Assembly (NCBI GenBank): GCA_023954035.1
Contig: JAMLIT010000010.1
Coordinates: 1-64,000, forward strand
Source of the DNA: Burkholderiaceae bacterium
GTDB lineage: Bacteria; Pseudomonadota; Gammaproteobacteria; Burkholderiales; Burkholderiaceae_C
Direction: 5' to 3'
DNA length: 64,000 bases
Shown: positions 1 through 9,070 of the stretch, piece by piece
How the letters are laid out: every line of letters begins with the position of its first letter
Numbering within the stretch: the first letter of the stretch is position 1
The notes under the pieces: generated by a model
Told to the model about the DNA's origin: nothing
Databases searched by the model: none
Seen by the model: the letters and a program-made list of their open reading frames with translations, nothing else
Position numbers and translations under genes: made by a program

Positions 1-32
1 CCCAACGAGCTACCAGACTGCTCCATCGCGCG
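1..32 (-). tRNA. tRNA-fMet (initiator), 5' part, cut by window edge
   Basis: Read on the minus strand, positions 32 to 1 give a 7-nt acceptor strand CGCGCGA, then TG, a D arm GAGC-AGTCTGGTA-GCTC, G26 and the anticodon-stem strand TTGGG. Initiator hallmarks visible are C at position 1, the A11:T24 pair in the D stem, and GGG at 29-31. The anticodon and 3' half lie outside the window. It starts 18 bp after the rplQ stop, in the same direction, so it may be co-transcribed with the ribosomal operon. Confidence 0.75.
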
Positions 33-50
33 GCAAGCTGCAAGTATAAC

Positions 51-446
51 TTACTTCTTATCGTTTGCGGGCGCTGCCGCAGTTTCTTCACCGCGATCCA
101 CCAGTTCCACAAACGCCATGGGCGCGTTGTCACCCACGCGGTAACCCATCTTCAAAATACGGGTGTAACCACCGGGGCGTGCGTTAAAACGCGGACCGAG
201 CACGGTGAACAACTTGGTCACGCTGTTGCGATCACGCAGGCGGTCAAATGCCAAGCGGCGGTTGGCCAGCGTGTCCACCTTGGCCAAGGTGATCATGGGT
301 TCGACGACGCGGCGCAGTTCTTTCGACTTGGGTAGCGTGGTCTTGATGGCTTCGTGCTCAATGAGCGAATTCATCATGTTGCGCAGCATCGCGAGGCGGT
401 GCGAGCTGGTGCGGTTGAGTTTGCGAAGGCCGAGTCCGTGACGCAT
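51..446 (-). CDS. rplQ: 50S ribosomal protein L17
   Basis: Structural protein of the large subunit near the exit tunnel, 131 aa against about 127 in E. coli. The N-terminus [17 protein letters not shown] is the family signature, and the short C-terminal tail is acidic and poorly conserved as usual. A good Shine-Dalgarno (AAGGA, 8 nt from ATG) supports the start. It is the last protein gene of the spc-alpha block and follows rpoA after a 91-bp gap with two potential hairpins. Confidence 0.98.
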   Translation of the reverse strand: MRHGLGLRKLNRTSSHRLAMLRNMMNSLIEHEAIKTTLPKSKELRRVVEPMITLAKVDTLANRRLAFDRLRDRNSVTKLFTVLGPRFNARPGGYTRILKMGYRVGDNAPMAFVELVDRGEETAAAPANDKK

Positions 447-473
447 GGTGCTTATCCTTTTCTGTAGTTAAAA

Positions 474-522
474 CGGGCAGCCGTATCAGGTACTGCCCGG
501 GCACGTCCCCTTTCGAGAGGGG
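474..522 (-). terminator. Tandem hairpins between rpoA and rplQ, second one terminator-like
   Basis: On the transcribed strand a 5-bp stem (CCCCT/AGGGG, 507-522) is followed by a 7-bp stem CGGGCAG/CTGCCCG (474-499, 12-nt loop) that runs directly into UUUUAA. This resembles an intrinsic terminator, but it lies inside the operon before rplQ, so it may be a partial terminator or an RNA processing/stability element. Confidence 0.35.
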
Positions 523-537
523 CGCGAGATTATACGT

Positions 538-1530
538 TTAGCGCTTGTCCAGGCCGGCTGGCGGCCAGTTTTCCAGCTTCATACCCAAGGTCAGCCCGCG
601 CGAAGCAAGCACTTCCTTGATTTCGTTGAGCGACTTGCGACCCAGATTGGGGGTCTTGAGCAGCTCGTTTTCGGTACGCTGAATCAGGTCACCGATGTAG
701 TAGATGTTTTCCGCCTTGAGGCAGTTGGCCGAACGCACCGTGAGTTCGAGTTCGTCGACCGGTCGCAGAAGAATCGGGTCGAAGCTGGCATTGCCGCGCG
801 TGCCCGATGGCGAGGTGATCTCTCCGATCTCCCCGCCGTCGAGTTGCGCAAACACCGCCAGTTGCTCCACCAGAATGCGCGCCGAAGCACGAACCGCGTC
901 CTCGGCCGTGACCGCACCGTTGGTCTCGATTTCAACGACCAGCTTGTCCAGGTCGGTGCGCTGCTCCACACGTGCGCTTTCCACCGTGTAGCTGACGCGC
1001 TTGATGGGCGAGAACGAGGCGTCGAGCACGATGCGGCCAATGGACTTGGTCGCTTCGTCACCATAGCGACGCTGGTTTCCTGGCACATAGCCACGGCCCT
1101 TCTCCACCTTGACCTGCATGTCCAGCTTGCCGCCTTGCGACAGGTGCGCTATGACATGGTCGGGATTGACGATTTCCACGTCGTGCGGCGTCTGGATGTC
1201 GCGAGCGCTTACCACGCCTTCCGTGTCCTTGCGCAAGCTCAAGGTCACCTCGTCGCGGTTGTGCAGCTTGAACACCACGCCTTTGAGGTTCAGCAAGATG
1301 TTGACAACATCTTCCTGTACGCCATCGACCGACGAGTACTCGTGCAGAACGCCCGCGATGGTGACTTCCGTCACGGCATAGCCCACCATGGACGACAGCA
1401 GGACGCGCCGAATGGCGTTGCCAAGGGTATGGCCATAACCCCGCTCGAACGGCTCGAGCGTCACTTTGGCTCGGTTGTGGCCGAGCTGCTCCACGTTGAT
1501 GGTCTTGGGCTTCAGCAAATTCGTTTGCAT
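538..1530 (-). CDS. rpoA: DNA-directed RNA polymerase subunit alpha
   Basis: Alpha subunit, 330 aa (E. coli 329). The N-terminal dimerisation domain (about 1-235) carries the conserved [18 protein letters not shown] segment that nucleates core assembly. After a flexible linker, the C-terminal domain (about 250-330) has the helix-hairpin-helix [14 protein letters not shown] that contacts UP elements and activators. It lies between rpsD and rplQ as in most bacteria. The gap to rpsD is 113 bp. No sequence anomaly. Confidence 0.99.
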   Translation of the reverse strand: MQTNLLKPKTINVEQLGHNRAKVTLEPFERGYGHTLGNAIRRVLLSSMVGYAVTEVTIAGVLHEYSSVDGVQEDVVNILLNLKGVVFKLHNRDEVTLSLRKDTEGVVSARDIQTPHDVEIVNPDHVIAHLSQGGKLDMQVKVEKGRGYVPGNQRRYGDEATKSIGRIVLDASFSPIKRVSYTVESARVEQRTDLDKLVVEIETNGAVTAEDAVRASARILVEQLAVFAQLDGGEIGEITSPSGTRGNASFDPILLRPVDELELTVRSANCLKAENIYYIGDLIQRTENELLKTPNLGRKSLNEIKEVLASRGLTLGMKLENWPPAGLDKR

Positions 1531-1643
1531 GCAGACTTCCTCTCAATACCCCCAGCTCGTTACACCGGTAAGGCTGGTGAAGCACCTGCCAAGCGATGCC
1601 TCGCGGGGCAGGAACAATAAATTCAGGAAAAGATTTGCTGCGT

Positions 1644-2267
1644 TTAGCGCGAGTACAACTCGACAATCAGCGATTCGTTGATGTCGGCGCCGAACTCATC
1701 CCGATCCGGCACCTTCTTGAACACACCTTCGGCCTTGTCGCCATTGACTTCAACCCAGGCGGGCATGCCTACTTGGGCAGCAAGTTGCAGCGCTTCCACC
1801 ACCCGGGTCTGCTTCTTGGACTTCTCGCGCACGGCCACTACGTCGCCCACCTTGACCAGGTAGGAAGGTATGTTCACCGACTGGCCATTGACCGTGATCG
1901 CCTTGTGCGAGACCATCTGGCGGGCTTCCGCGCGCGTCGACCCGAAACCCATGCGGTACACGACATTGTCGAGTCGGCATTCCAGCAGCGACAGCAGGTT
2001 GGCGCCGGTATTGCCCTTCTTGCGCTCTGCGGCTTCGAAGTAGCGGCGAAACTGCTTCTCCAGAATGCCGTACATGCGCTTGACCTTCTGCTTTTCGCGC
2101 AGTTGCAGGCCATAGTCGGACGTACGCTGGCCTGAAGTGCGACCGTGCTGGCCTGGCTTGGAATCGAACTTGGACTTGTCAGCAATCGAGCGGCGAGCGC
2201 TCTTGAGGAACAGGTCCGTGCCTTCGCGGCGAGAGAGTTTGGCCTTGGGGCCGAGGTAACGTGCCAC
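1644..2267 (-). CDS. rpsD: 30S ribosomal protein S4
   Basis: Primary 16S rRNA binding protein and, in enterobacteria, translational repressor of the alpha operon; 207 aa, normal length. The N-terminus [19 protein letters not shown] and a central S4 RNA-binding domain (about residues 97-160, with [20 protein letters not shown]) are clear. It sits between rpsK and rpoA; the 93-bp gap before it holds two perfect hairpins. Whether S4 autoregulates here cannot be told from the sequence. Confidence 0.98.
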   Translation of the reverse strand: MARYLGPKAKLSRREGTDLFLKSARRSIADKSKFDSKPGQHGRTSGQRTSDYGLQLREKQKVKRMYGILEKQFRRYFEAAERKKGNTGANLLSLLECRLDNVVYRMGFGSTRAEARQMVSHKAITVNGQSVNIPSYLVKVGDVVAVREKSKKQTRVVEALQLAAQVGMPAWVEVNGDKAEGVFKKVPDRDEFGADINESLIVELYSR

Positions 2268-2292
2268 TGGAATATCCTTCTGATGTCATCTG

Positions 2293-2343
2293 CCGCAAAC
2301 CATTGCGGGAGCCGCCTGCGGCGTGGGTACGGGCGCAGGCGGC
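2293..2343 (-). other. Two perfect hairpins upstream of rpsD
   Basis: Between the rpsK stop and the rpsD start there is a 10-bp perfect GC-rich stem GCCGCCTGCG/CGCAGGCGGC (2311-2343, 13-nt loop), then a 6-bp perfect stem CCGCAA/TTGCGG (2293-2308, 4-nt loop). No U-run follows, so it is not a classical terminator. Candidate roles are an RNase-processing or mRNA-stability element, or a binding site for S4. Confidence 0.5.
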
Positions 2344-2360
2344 GGTGGGCTTGGAGTTGA

Positions 2361-2765
2361 TTAAATACGGCGGCGTTTTTGCGGGCGGCAACCGTTGTGG
2401 GGGACAGGGGTCACATCGGAAATCGAGGTGATTCGGATGCCGAGCGCACCCAGGGCACGCACCGAAGATTCGCGCCCAGGGCCAGGGCCCTTGATTTCGA
2501 CGTCGAGATTCTTGATGCCCTGCTCAATGGCCGCGCGGCCAGCCATTTCGGAAGCGACCTGCGCTGCGAACGGTGTCGACTTGCGCGAGCCCTTGAATCC
2601 CTGACCACCCGAGGACGCCCACGACAAGGCGTTGCCCTGCCGATCGGTGATCGTGATGATGGTATTGTTGAACGAAGCGTGCACGTGTGCGATGCCGTCA
2701 GACACGTTCTTGCGAACTTTCTTGCGGACGCGCTGTGCGGCGTTATTGGCAGGAGACTTGGCCAT
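2361..2765 (-). CDS. rpsK: 30S ribosomal protein S11
   Basis: Small-subunit platform protein near the mRNA exit, 134 aa (E. coli 129; the extra residues are at the basic N-terminus). Conserved segments include [39 protein letters not shown] and the C-terminal [11 protein letters not shown]. It is 18 bp downstream of rpsM in the same operon. Confidence 0.98.
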   Translation of the reverse strand: MAKSPANNAAQRVRKKVRKNVSDGIAHVHASFNNTIITITDRQGNALSWASSGGQGFKGSRKSTPFAAQVASEMAGRAAIEQGIKNLDVEIKGPGPGRESSVRALGALGIRITSISDVTPVPHNGCRPQKRRRI

Positions 2766-2783
2766 AGGGTTCTTTCACTCTCT

Positions 2784-3149
2784 TTATTTCTTCAGGGCTG
2801 CTGCACCCTTGCGCGGCCCCTTGCGGGTCCGTGCGTTGGTGCGCGTGCGCTGGCCGCGCATCGGCAAACCGCGCCGGTGGCGAAAACCGCGGTAGCAGCC
2901 AATGTCCATCAAGCGCTTGATGTTCATCGTGGTTTCGCGACGCAAGTCACCCTCGATGGTGAACTGAGCGATCTGGTCGCGAATCTTCTCAAGATCGCCG
3001 TCTGTCAGGTCCTTGATCTTCTTGGAATACGCGATGTCGCAAGCTTCACAGATTTTGCGAGCGCGAGTGCGACCAATACCGTAGATAGCCGTCAGGCCAA
3101 TCTCAGCGTGTTGATGCGGTGGAATATTGATGCCAGCGATACGTGCCAT
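2784..3149 (-). CDS. rpsM: 30S ribosomal protein S13
   Basis: Head protein of the small subunit that contacts P-site tRNA and L5, 121 aa. [27 protein letters not shown] at the start, the helix-two-turn-helix region (about 12-60) and the basic C-terminal tail [18 protein letters not shown] are all present. A strong Shine-Dalgarno (AGAGGA) precedes the ATG. It begins the alpha-operon part of the block, 24 bp after rpmJ. Confidence 0.98.
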   Translation of the reverse strand: MARIAGINIPPHQHAEIGLTAIYGIGRTRARKICEACDIAYSKKIKDLTDGDLEKIRDQIAQFTIEGDLRRETTMNIKRLMDIGCYRGFRHRRGLPMRGQRTRTNARTRKGPRKGAAALKK

Positions 3150-3173
3150 GTGCGTCCTCTAATGCTTTTCTGT

Positions 3174-3287
3174 TCAACCCTGACGCTGCTTGTGACGCAG
3201 GTCCGTGCAGATCACGCGCACCACACCCTTGCGGCGGATGATCTTGCAGTTGCGGCAGATTTTCTTGACCGAAGCCGAAACTCTCAT
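3174..3287 (-). CDS. rpmJ: 50S ribosomal protein L36 (zinc-ribbon form)
   Basis: A 37-codon gene starting [15 protein letters not shown] and ending RHKQRQG-TGA. Zinc ligands of the C+ form are visible at C11, C14, C27 and H32. TTAGGAGAATGA just upstream gives a good Shine-Dalgarno. L36 is the smallest large-subunit protein and helps fold 23S rRNA. It lies between secY and rpsM, but infA, which often sits here in other betaproteobacteria, is missing. Confidence 0.97.
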   Translation of the reverse strand: MRVSASVKKICRNCKIIRRKGVVRVICTDLRHKQRQG

Positions 3288-3343
3288 TTCATTCTCCTAA
3301 AACCATTCGTGGTGCGGCTTGCGCCTTGAACACCTTGTTGGGA

Positions 3344-3357
3344 TGCGCCCGGGCGCA
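3344..3357. other. 14-bp perfect palindrome in the secY-rpmJ gap
   Basis: TGCGCCCGGGCGCA reads the same on both strands, and flanking GG/CC pairs extend it with one mismatch. It sits in the 145-bp gap where infA would be expected. It could fold in RNA or be a protein site; no function can be assigned. Confidence 0.4.
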
Positions 3358-3432
3358 CCGCTATTGCTTGCGAAATCCGAAGACCTCTTCCTTAAATCTC
3401 GGACGGCCCGAAGGCGGCGTCCTCGCTCCGCG

Positions 3433-4752
3433 TCAGCTTCCTGCGTTGCCCTTGAAGTTGGCCTTTTTCAACAGGGAGTCGTACTGCTGCGACATCAGAT
3501 AGTTCTGCACCTGGGCCATGAAATCCATGGTGACCACCACAATAATCAACAGGGAGGTTCCTCCAAAATAGAAGGGAACGTTGTATTTGAGAATCATGAA
3601 TTCCGGCAGCAAACACACCAGCGTGATGTAGATGGCCCCCGCGAGGGTCAGGCGCACCAAGATTTTGTCAATGTAGCGTGCCGTCTGATCGCCAGGACGA
3701 ATGCCAGGAATGAAGGCGCCGCTCTTCTTGAGGTTGTCCGCGGTTTCGCGGCTATTGAACACGAGCGCGGTGTAGAAAAAGCAGAAAAATACGATCGCTG
3801 TCGCGTACAGCAGGACGTATATCGGCTGACCCGGAGTCAGAGCTCCAGAAATGTCCTTCAGCCAGCGCAGCGAGTCGCCGGCACTGAACCAGTTCACCAC
3901 CGTCGCCGGCAGCAAGATGATCGAGGAAGCAAAAATCGGCGGAATCACACCCGACATGTTGAGTTTGAGCGGCAGGTGAGAAGCCTGGCCTCCGTAGACC
4001 TTGTTGCCAACCTGGCGCCGGGCGTAATTCACCAAAATCTTGCGCTGTCCACGTTCGACAAAGACGACGAAGTAAGTGACCAGGCAGACGAGCAGCACGA
4101 TGAACAGGGCCGCAAGAATGCTCATTGATCCGGTTCGAACTAGTTCGAGCAAACCGCCAACCGCGCTAGGAAGTCCCGCGGCAATGCCAGCGAAAATGAG
4201 AATCGAAATTCCATTGCCCAGACCGCGTTCAGTGATTTGCTCACCCAACCACATCAGGAACATCGTGCCGGCAGTCAGGCTGACCACCGCCGTCATGCGA
4301 AATCCGAAACCCGGGGAAATGACGAGGCCCGCGGAACTCTCGAGCGCCACCGCGATGCCCAGAGATTGAAACAGGGCCAGTCCCAGTGTTCCATAGCGCG
4401 TGTACTGTGTGATCTTGCGCTGACCGGCGGCCCCCTCCTTTTTCATTTGCTCGAAGGTGGGCACCGCGTAAGACATGAGCTGCATGATGATCGATGCCGA
4501 GATGTACGGCATGATCCCCAAAGCAAACACCGTAAAGCGCGACAAAGCTCCACCCGAGAACATGTTGAACAAGTTCAGGATGCCGCCCTGCTGTCCGTTG
4601 AACAACTGCTTGAGCTGCGCCGGGTCAATCCCCGGCACAGGAATGTGGGCGCCCACGCGGTAAACGACCAACGCGAGCAGCAGAAACACCAGCCTGCGAC
4701 GCAAATCGCCATACTTGCCGGTTTTCGCAATGGAAGCTGCGTTAGTTGCCAC
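3433..4752 (-). CDS. secY: Preprotein translocase channel subunit SecY
   Basis: Core of the SecYEG channel in the inner membrane, 439 aa, about ten transmembrane segments. Recognisable landmarks are [12 protein letters not shown] in TM1, a plug region after it, the cytosolic loop [19 protein letters not shown] that docks ribosome and SecA, and [12 protein letters not shown] in the second large loop. It lies 23 bp after rplO and before rpmJ, its usual place in the spc operon. Confidence 0.98.
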   Translation of the reverse strand: MATNAASIAKTGKYGDLRRRLVFLLLALVVYRVGAHIPVPGIDPAQLKQLFNGQQGGILNLFNMFSGGALSRFTVFALGIMPYISASIIMQLMSYAVPTFEQMKKEGAAGQRKITQYTRYGTLGLALFQSLGIAVALESSAGLVISPGFGFRMTAVVSLTAGTMFLMWLGEQITERGLGNGISILIFAGIAAGLPSAVGGLLELVRTGSMSILAALFIVLLVCLVTYFVVFVERGQRKILVNYARRQVGNKVYGGQASHLPLKLNMSGVIPPIFASSIILLPATVVNWFSAGDSLRWLKDISGALTPGQPIYVLLYATAIVFFCFFYTALVFNSRETADNLKKSGAFIPGIRPGDQTARYIDKILVRLTLAGAIYITLVCLLPEFMILKYNVPFYFGGTSLLIIVVVTMDFMAQVQNYLMSQQYDSLLKKANFKGNAGS

Positions 4753-4775
4753 GAAAATCTTTCGTCACCGTAGGT

Positions 4776-5210
4776 TCAAGCCAGACTGCCGCCAGCGGCT
4801 TCAATCGCAACGCGGGCTCCCGCAGTCGCGCCCACACCGGTCAATTTGACGGGAATGGACAGTTCGCCACTCTTGACGACCTTGACGGTCTTGACCATCT
4901 GGCCAACCAGGCCGGCCTGCTTGAGTGCCAGCACGTCGACGTCAGTCAAACCGAGCTGCGTCAGGGCCGTCAGCGTCACCTCGGCGTTGAACTTGAGAGT
5001 CTGGGACTTGAAGCCGCGCTTGGGCAAGCGGCGCTGCAAAGGCATTTGCCCGCCCTCGAAGCCCACCTTGTGGTAGCCACCAGCGCGCGATTTTTGGCCC
5101 TTGTGACCGCGGCCCGCCGTCTTTCCCAGACCGGAGCCGATACCGCGCCCCACGCGACGCTTGGCGTGCTTGGCCCCGGCCGCTGGCTTGATGCTATTGA
5201 GTTCCATCAC
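4776..5210 (-). CDS. rplO: 50S ribosomal protein L15
   Basis: Large-subunit assembly protein, 144 aa. The glycine- and arginine-rich N-terminal extension ([20 protein letters not shown], then [13 protein letters not shown]) that threads into 23S rRNA is followed by a compact L18e/L15-like fold. It is 7 bp downstream of rpmD and 23 bp upstream of secY. Confidence 0.98.
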   Translation of the reverse strand: MMELNSIKPAAGAKHAKRRVGRGIGSGLGKTAGRGHKGQKSRAGGYHKVGFEGGQMPLQRRLPKRGFKSQTLKFNAEVTLTALTQLGLTDVDVLALKQAGLVGQMVKTVKVVKSGELSIPVKLTGVGATAGARVAIEAAGGSLA

Positions 5211-5217
5211 CTACCTC

Positions 5218-5400
5218 TCAGAGGACTTTGACCAGGTAACTGATCTTGTTGATCATGCCGCGCACTTCCGGACTGTCCTTGAGTTCGCTGACACTGTTGA
5301 GCTTGCGCAGGCCCAGACCACGCACAGTGGCGCGGTGGGACTGCTGGGTTCCGATCGGGCTGCGCACCAGCTGGATCTTCACGGTTTGTTGGGTAGACAT
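5218..5400 (-). CDS. rpmD: 50S ribosomal protein L30
   Basis: Small protein of the large subunit, 60 aa, with the bacterial short-form L30 pattern [26 protein letters not shown] and a C-terminal [12 protein letters not shown]. It lies between rpsE (14 bp) and rplO (7 bp), the conserved spc-operon position. Confidence 0.97.
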   Translation of the reverse strand: MSTQQTVKIQLVRSPIGTQQSHRATVRGLGLRKLNSVSELKDSPEVRGMINKISYLVKVL

Positions 5401-5414
5401 GCTTGCTGCTCCTG

Positions 5415-5933
5415 TCAGGCGAAGAGGTCTTCGACCGACTTGCCGCGCTTGGAAGCCACTTCCGAAGGCGTGGTGGAATTGGTCAGCGCATCAAAGGTTG
5501 CGCGAACCATGTTGTAAGGATTGGATGAACCGTGGCTCTTGGCCACGATATCGGTCATGCCCATGACTTCGAAAACAGCACGCATCGGACCGCCGGCAAT
5601 GATGCCGGTTCCCTTGGGAGCAGGCGCCATCATCACGAAAGCTGCGCCGTGCTGCCCAGTCACCTGGTGATGGATGGTGCCGTTCTTGAGCGAAACCTTG
5701 ACCATGTTGCGGCGTGCTTCTTCCATCGCCTTCTGCACGGCAGCAGGCACTTCCTTGGACTTGCCCTTGCCCATGCCGACGCGTCCATCGCCGTCGCCGA
5801 CCACGGTCAGGGCGGCGAAACCGAGAATTCGTCCGCCTTTCACGACCTTGGTGACGCGGTTCACGGCGATCATCTTCTCGCGCATGCCGTCGTCGCGACC
5901 TTCGTCTTGCACTCGGGGTTGAAATTTAGCCAT
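5415..5933 (-). CDS. rpsE: 30S ribosomal protein S5
   Basis: Decoding-fidelity protein, 172 aa. The N-terminal double-stranded RNA-binding fold (about 18-82; [28 protein letters not shown]) precedes the C-terminal domain ([33 protein letters not shown]). The N-terminal [17 protein letters not shown] is typical for betaproteobacteria. It follows rplR with a 17-bp gap. Confidence 0.98.
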   Translation of the reverse strand: MAKFQPRVQDEGRDDGMREKMIAVNRVTKVVKGGRILGFAALTVVGDGDGRVGMGKGKSKEVPAAVQKAMEEARRNMVKVSLKNGTIHHQVTGQHGAAFVMMAPAPKGTGIIAGGPMRAVFEVMGMTDIVAKSHGSSNPYNMVRATFDALTNSTTPSEVASKRGKSVEDLFA

Positions 5934-5950
5934 TTTTTTATCCGTTCCGC

Positions 5951-6316
5951 TTAGAACTGCAGACCCGCTTCGCGAGCTGCTTCGGCGAGCGCCTTGACGC
6001 GACCGTGGTACGCAAAGCCTGCGCGATCAAATGCCACCTTTTCGACACCGGCTGCCTTGGCGCGCTCAGCAATGCGCTTGCCGATGATCTGGGCCGCAGC
6101 CGCATTGCCACCCTTGCCCGAAGCACCCAAGGTCTTGCGCATTTCGGCTTCTGCGGTCGACGCGGTAGCAAGCACTTTGCCCCCGTCTTCCGAGATCACT
6201 GCCGCATAGATGTGCAGGTTGGTGCGATTCACCGTCAAACGCGCAACGCCTTGCTGGGCGATACGAATCCGCGTTTGCCGAGCCCGACGAAGGCGCTGCT
6301 CTTTTTTGCTCAACAT
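5951..6316 (-). CDS. rplR: 50S ribosomal protein L18
   Basis: 5S rRNA binding protein, 121 aa. The basic N-terminus [19 protein letters not shown] is followed by the L18 core ([16 protein letters not shown], then [34 protein letters not shown]). It lies between rplF (11 bp) and rpsE (17 bp). Confidence 0.98.
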   Translation of the reverse strand: MLSKKEQRLRRARQTRIRIAQQGVARLTVNRTNLHIYAAVISEDGGKVLATASTAEAEMRKTLGASGKGGNAAAAQIIGKRIAERAKAAGVEKVAFDRAGFAYHGRVKALAEAAREAGLQF

Positions 6317-6327
6317 GGTGCAGCTCC

Positions 6328-6861
6328 TTATTTCTTCTTGGTCTCTTTGATCACGATTCGCTCGCCTACGTAGCGAATGCCTTTTCCCTTGTAGGGTTCA
6401 GGCGGGCGAATGGCTCGGATCTCGGCGGCGATCTGGCCCACTCGCTGGCGGTCTGCGCCCTTGATCACCACTTCCGTGGGGGTCGGGGTGGCGACGGTGA
6501 TGCCCTCGGGCATCTCCTTGTTGACTGGGTGCGAATAGCCGACAGACAGGTTGAGTTTCGAGCCTGTGGCTTGCGCTTTGTAGCCCACGCCTACCAGACT
6601 GAGCTTCTTCTCGAAGCCGGCGCTGACGCCGACGACCATGTTGTTGACGAGTTGGCGCAACGTGCCGCTCATCGCGTTGGCTTCGCGGCTGTCATTGGCG
6701 GGCTCAAAGCGGAGCTTCCCATCCTTGCTTGCGATGTTCACCAGTGGGCTCTGCGCCAGCGAAAGCGATCCTCCGGATCCTTTGACGCTGATCTGACCGT
6801 TGGCAATCGACACATCCACTCCGGATGGGACGTTGACCGGCATTTTTCCTATACGGGACAT
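6328..6861 (-). CDS. rplF: 50S ribosomal protein L6
   Basis: Large-subunit protein at the base of the L7/L12 stalk, 177 aa, made of two tandem L6 folds. Family segments are [40 protein letters not shown] and the C-terminal [16 protein letters not shown]. It follows rpsH after 24 bp. Confidence 0.98.
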   Translation of the reverse strand: MSRIGKMPVNVPSGVDVSIANGQISVKGSGGSLSLAQSPLVNIASKDGKLRFEPANDSREANAMSGTLRQLVNNMVVGVSAGFEKKLSLVGVGYKAQATGSKLNLSVGYSHPVNKEMPEGITVATPTPTEVVIKGADRQRVGQIAAEIRAIRPPEPYKGKGIRYVGERIVIKETKKK

Positions 6862-6885
6862 TCAGTTTCTCCTCAATGTCTCGGC

Positions 6886-7281
6886 TTAAGCCACATAGCA
6901 AAGCACTTCACCACCGACACCGGTGGCGCGCGCCTTGCGATCCGTCATCACCCCCTTGGGCGTGGTGACGATAGCAACGCCGAGGCCATTCATCACCTGA
7001 GGAATGGCATCACGGCCCTTGTATACGCGCAAGCCGGGACGACTGACGCGCTCAATGCGCTCAATCACTGGGCGACCTGCGTAGTACTTCAGGGCGATTT
7101 CAATGTTCGACTTACCGCCCTCGGTCTTGACCTCGAACCCGTCTATATAGCCTTCGTCCTTCAACACCTGGGCGATGGCCACCTTCACTTTCGAAGATGG
7201 GACGGAGACGCTGGCCTTGGAGACCATCTGCGCATTGCGAATGCGAGTCAGCAAGTCAGCAATGGGATCACTCATGCTCAT
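6886..7281 (-). CDS. rpsH: 30S ribosomal protein S8
   Basis: Primary 16S rRNA binding protein, 131 aa; in E. coli the translational repressor of the spc operon. [19 protein letters not shown] at the start and the C-terminal [22 protein letters not shown] are diagnostic. Translation could begin at the first or the third codon (M1 or M3). It is 20 bp downstream of rpsN. Confidence 0.98.
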   Translation of the reverse strand: MSMSDPIADLLTRIRNAQMVSKASVSVPSSKVKVAIAQVLKDEGYIDGFEVKTEGGKSNIEIALKYYAGRPVIERIERVSRPGLRVYKGRDAIPQVMNGLGVAIVTTPKGVMTDRKARATGVGGEVLCYVA

Positions 7282-7301
7282 GTTGTATCTCTCCTGCCGG
7301 C

Positions 7302-7607
7302 TTACCAGCTGGCCTTGGTGACACCGGGGATGTCACCAGCGAAAGCCAGTTCACGAATCTTGGCGCGGGCCAATCCGAATTGGCGGAACGTCCCGCGAGG
7401 GCGGCCGGTGATTTCGCAGCGATTGCGCTGGCGCGTTGGATTGGCATTGCGTGGAAGCTTCTGCAAACCCATGCGGGCCGCCTCGCGCTCTTCCTCGCTC
7501 AGCTTCACATTCGATGCGGCGGCCTTCAGCTCCGCATGTTTGGCGGCGTATTTCGCCACCAGTTTTTCGCGCTTGAGTTCGCGCTGGATCAAAGCTACTT
7601 TTGCCAT
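7302..7607 (-). CDS. rpsN: 30S ribosomal protein S14 (zinc-free form)
   Basis: Small-subunit head protein, 101 aa, the long type lacking the CxxC zinc motif. The open frame extends 18 codons upstream, but [20 protein letters not shown] is the family N-terminus, so 7607 is chosen. C-terminal [19 protein letters not shown] is conserved. It lies 8 bp after rplE. Confidence 0.97.
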   Translation of the reverse strand: MAKVALIQRELKREKLVAKYAAKHAELKAAASNVKLSEEEREAARMGLQKLPRNANPTRQRNRCEITGRPRGTFRQFGLARAKIRELAFAGDIPGVTKASW

Positions 7608-7615
7608 ACGCTGCC

Positions 7616-8155
7616 TCAGTTCTTGAAAGGAAAACGGAAACCGGCGAGAAGGGCCTTGCACTCCTCGTCCGTCTGCGCCGTGGTAGTGATGCTGATGTTG
7701 AGTCCACGCAAGGCATCCACCTTGTCGTACTCGATCTCAGGGAAAATGATCTGCTCTTTGACGCCGACGTTGTAATTGCCACGACCGTCGAAGGCACGAC
7801 CAGAGATGCCGCGGAAGTCGCGCACACGCGGCAAGGCCACAGTCACGAAACGATCGAGAAATTCGTACATGCGCACGCCGCGCAGCGTCACCATGCACCC
7901 AATTGCCTGGCCTTCGCGAATCTTGAAACCGGCAATGGCCTTCTTCGCCTTGGTCACTACAGGCTTTTGCCCGGCAATCTTGGTCAGATCCGCCACGGCG
8001 TTGTCCATAACCTTTTTGTCCGCCACTGCTTCGCTCACACCCATGTTGAGCGTAATCTTGCTCAGGCGCGGAACCTGCATGGGCGAGGTGTAGCCAAACT
8101 GCTTCATCAGTTCCGGCGCCACTTTGTCGCGATAGAGTTCTTGGAGTCGTGCCAT
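7616..8155 (-). CDS. rplE: 50S ribosomal protein L5
   Basis: 5S rRNA-binding protein that bridges to S13, 179 aa. The open frame extends 43 codons further, overlapping rplX, but [20 protein letters not shown] is the usual start. Family motifs include [33 protein letters not shown] and [20 protein letters not shown]. It is 10 bp downstream of rplX. Confidence 0.97.
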   Translation of the reverse strand: MARLQELYRDKVAPELMKQFGYTSPMQVPRLSKITLNMGVSEAVADKKVMDNAVADLTKIAGQKPVVTKAKKAIAGFKIREGQAIGCMVTLRGVRMYEFLDRFVTVALPRVRDFRGISGRAFDGRGNYNVGVKEQIIFPEIEYDKVDALRGLNISITTTAQTDEECKALLAGFRFPFKN

Positions 8156-8165
8156 TTCTTGTTCC

Positions 8166-8486
8166 TCAGGCCGTCTTGATTTCGGCACCGTTCGACTTGA
8201 ACACGCGAATGCGGGAACCGTCTGCCTGCGCCTTGATGCCAACGCGGTCACCCTTGCCAGTCGCCGCATTGAAAATGGCAACATTGGATTGGTGAATCGG
8301 CATCGCCTTCTCGACGATGCCGCCCGTCGTCCCCTTCATGGGATTGGGTTTGACGTGCTTCTTGACGAGATTGATGCCGTCAACCACCAGATAGGAATCG
8401 TCCTTGCGCAACGTGACTGTGCCGCGTTTGCCCTTGTCGCGCCCCGAGAGCACGACGATTTCGTCGCCCTTGCGAATCTTGTTCAT
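8166..8486 (-). CDS. rplX: 50S ribosomal protein L24
   Basis: Assembly-initiator protein of the large subunit, 106 aa. The KOW motif is at the N-terminus ([20 protein letters not shown], about 4-23), followed by [11 protein letters not shown], which contacts 23S rRNA. It lies between rplN (11 bp) and rplE (10 bp). Confidence 0.98.
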   Translation of the reverse strand: MNKIRKGDEIVVLSGRDKGKRGTVTLRKDDSYLVVDGINLVKKHVKPNPMKGTTGGIVEKAMPIHQSNVAIFNAATGKGDRVGIKAQADGSRIRVFKSNGAEIKTA

Positions 8487-8497
8487 CGCACCGTCCT

Positions 8498-8866
8498 TCA
8501 GAGAACTTCAGGAGCCAGAGACACGATCTTCATGAACCGCTCGGAGCGCAGTTCGCGCGTCACCGGGCCAAAGATGCGGGTACCAATAGGCTCCAGCTTT
8601 GCATTGAGCAACACCGCGGCGTTGCCATCGAATTTCACCAGCGAGCCATCGCTGCGGCGAATGCCCTTGGCCGTACGCACGACCACGGCGCTGTAGATTT
8701 CACCCTTCTTGACGCGTCCGCGAGGCGCAGCCTCCTTGACGCTCACCTTGATGATGTCACCCACGCTGGCATAGCGGCGCTTGGATCCTCCGAGCACCTT
8801 GATGCACAGGACGGACTTCGCACCGGTATTGTCGGCAACGTCTAACCGAGTTTCTGTCTGGATCAT
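8498..8866 (-). CDS. rplN: 50S ribosomal protein L14
   Basis: Large-subunit protein at the subunit interface, 122 aa. [19 protein letters not shown] and the central [20 protein letters not shown] are conserved. In most bacteria rpsQ lies directly upstream in one S10-spc run. Here the next upstream gene is glpD, so rplN is the first gene of a separate transcription unit, with its own promoter and a leader of about 150 nt. Confidence 0.98.
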   Translation of the reverse strand: MIQTETRLDVADNTGAKSVLCIKVLGGSKRRYASVGDIIKVSVKEAAPRGRVKKGEIYSAVVVRTAKGIRRSDGSLVKFDGNAAVLLNAKLEPIGTRIFGPVTRELRSERFMKIVSLAPEVL

Positions 8867-8887
8867 TTTCTATAGTCCCAACTTGCA

Positions 8888-8926
8888 CCGAAAAGGAGTC
8901 GAACCCCGAGATCAATTCGAGGCTCA
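8888..8926 (-). promoter_or_regulatory. Candidate attenuator-like leader structure before rplN
   Basis: On the transcribed strand, CCTCGA can pair with TCGGGG (one G-U pair, loop ATTGATC). Alternatively the same GGGG can pair with CTCC (loop TTCGA), a weak stem followed at once by UUUU. The two pairings share GGGG and exclude each other. Stems are short (6 and 4 bp), so this is only suggestive. Confidence 0.25.
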
Positions 8927-9024
8927 TGCCAGCCGGTCAGTCTTGGGCCCGCCGTCCACACCGCAAACCATTCGCAGTGCTTCCGCTGGGCAGAAGATTC
9001 GCTAATTTCTCAGCGAAGCCCGCT

Positions 9025-9053
9025 ATTGTCACAGACTTTCGTGGGTCGGTCAA
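9025..9053 (-). promoter_or_regulatory. Sigma70-type promoter of the spc ribosomal operon
   Basis: On the minus strand TTGACC (9048-9053) and GACAAT (9025-9030) are separated by exactly 17 bp, inside the gap between glpD and rplN. Transcription would start near 9017, giving an untranslated leader of about 150 nt. This supports rplN being the first gene of its own unit instead of being read from an S10 operon. Confidence 0.7.
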
Positions 9054-9070
9054 GCATGACAAGGAAAATT

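Noticed and set aside
8880-8930. tRNA-like T-arm (GGTTCGACTCC on the minus strand) upstream of rplN
   Set aside because: No D arm, anticodon arm or acceptor pairing could be placed; it is treated as part of the operon leader.
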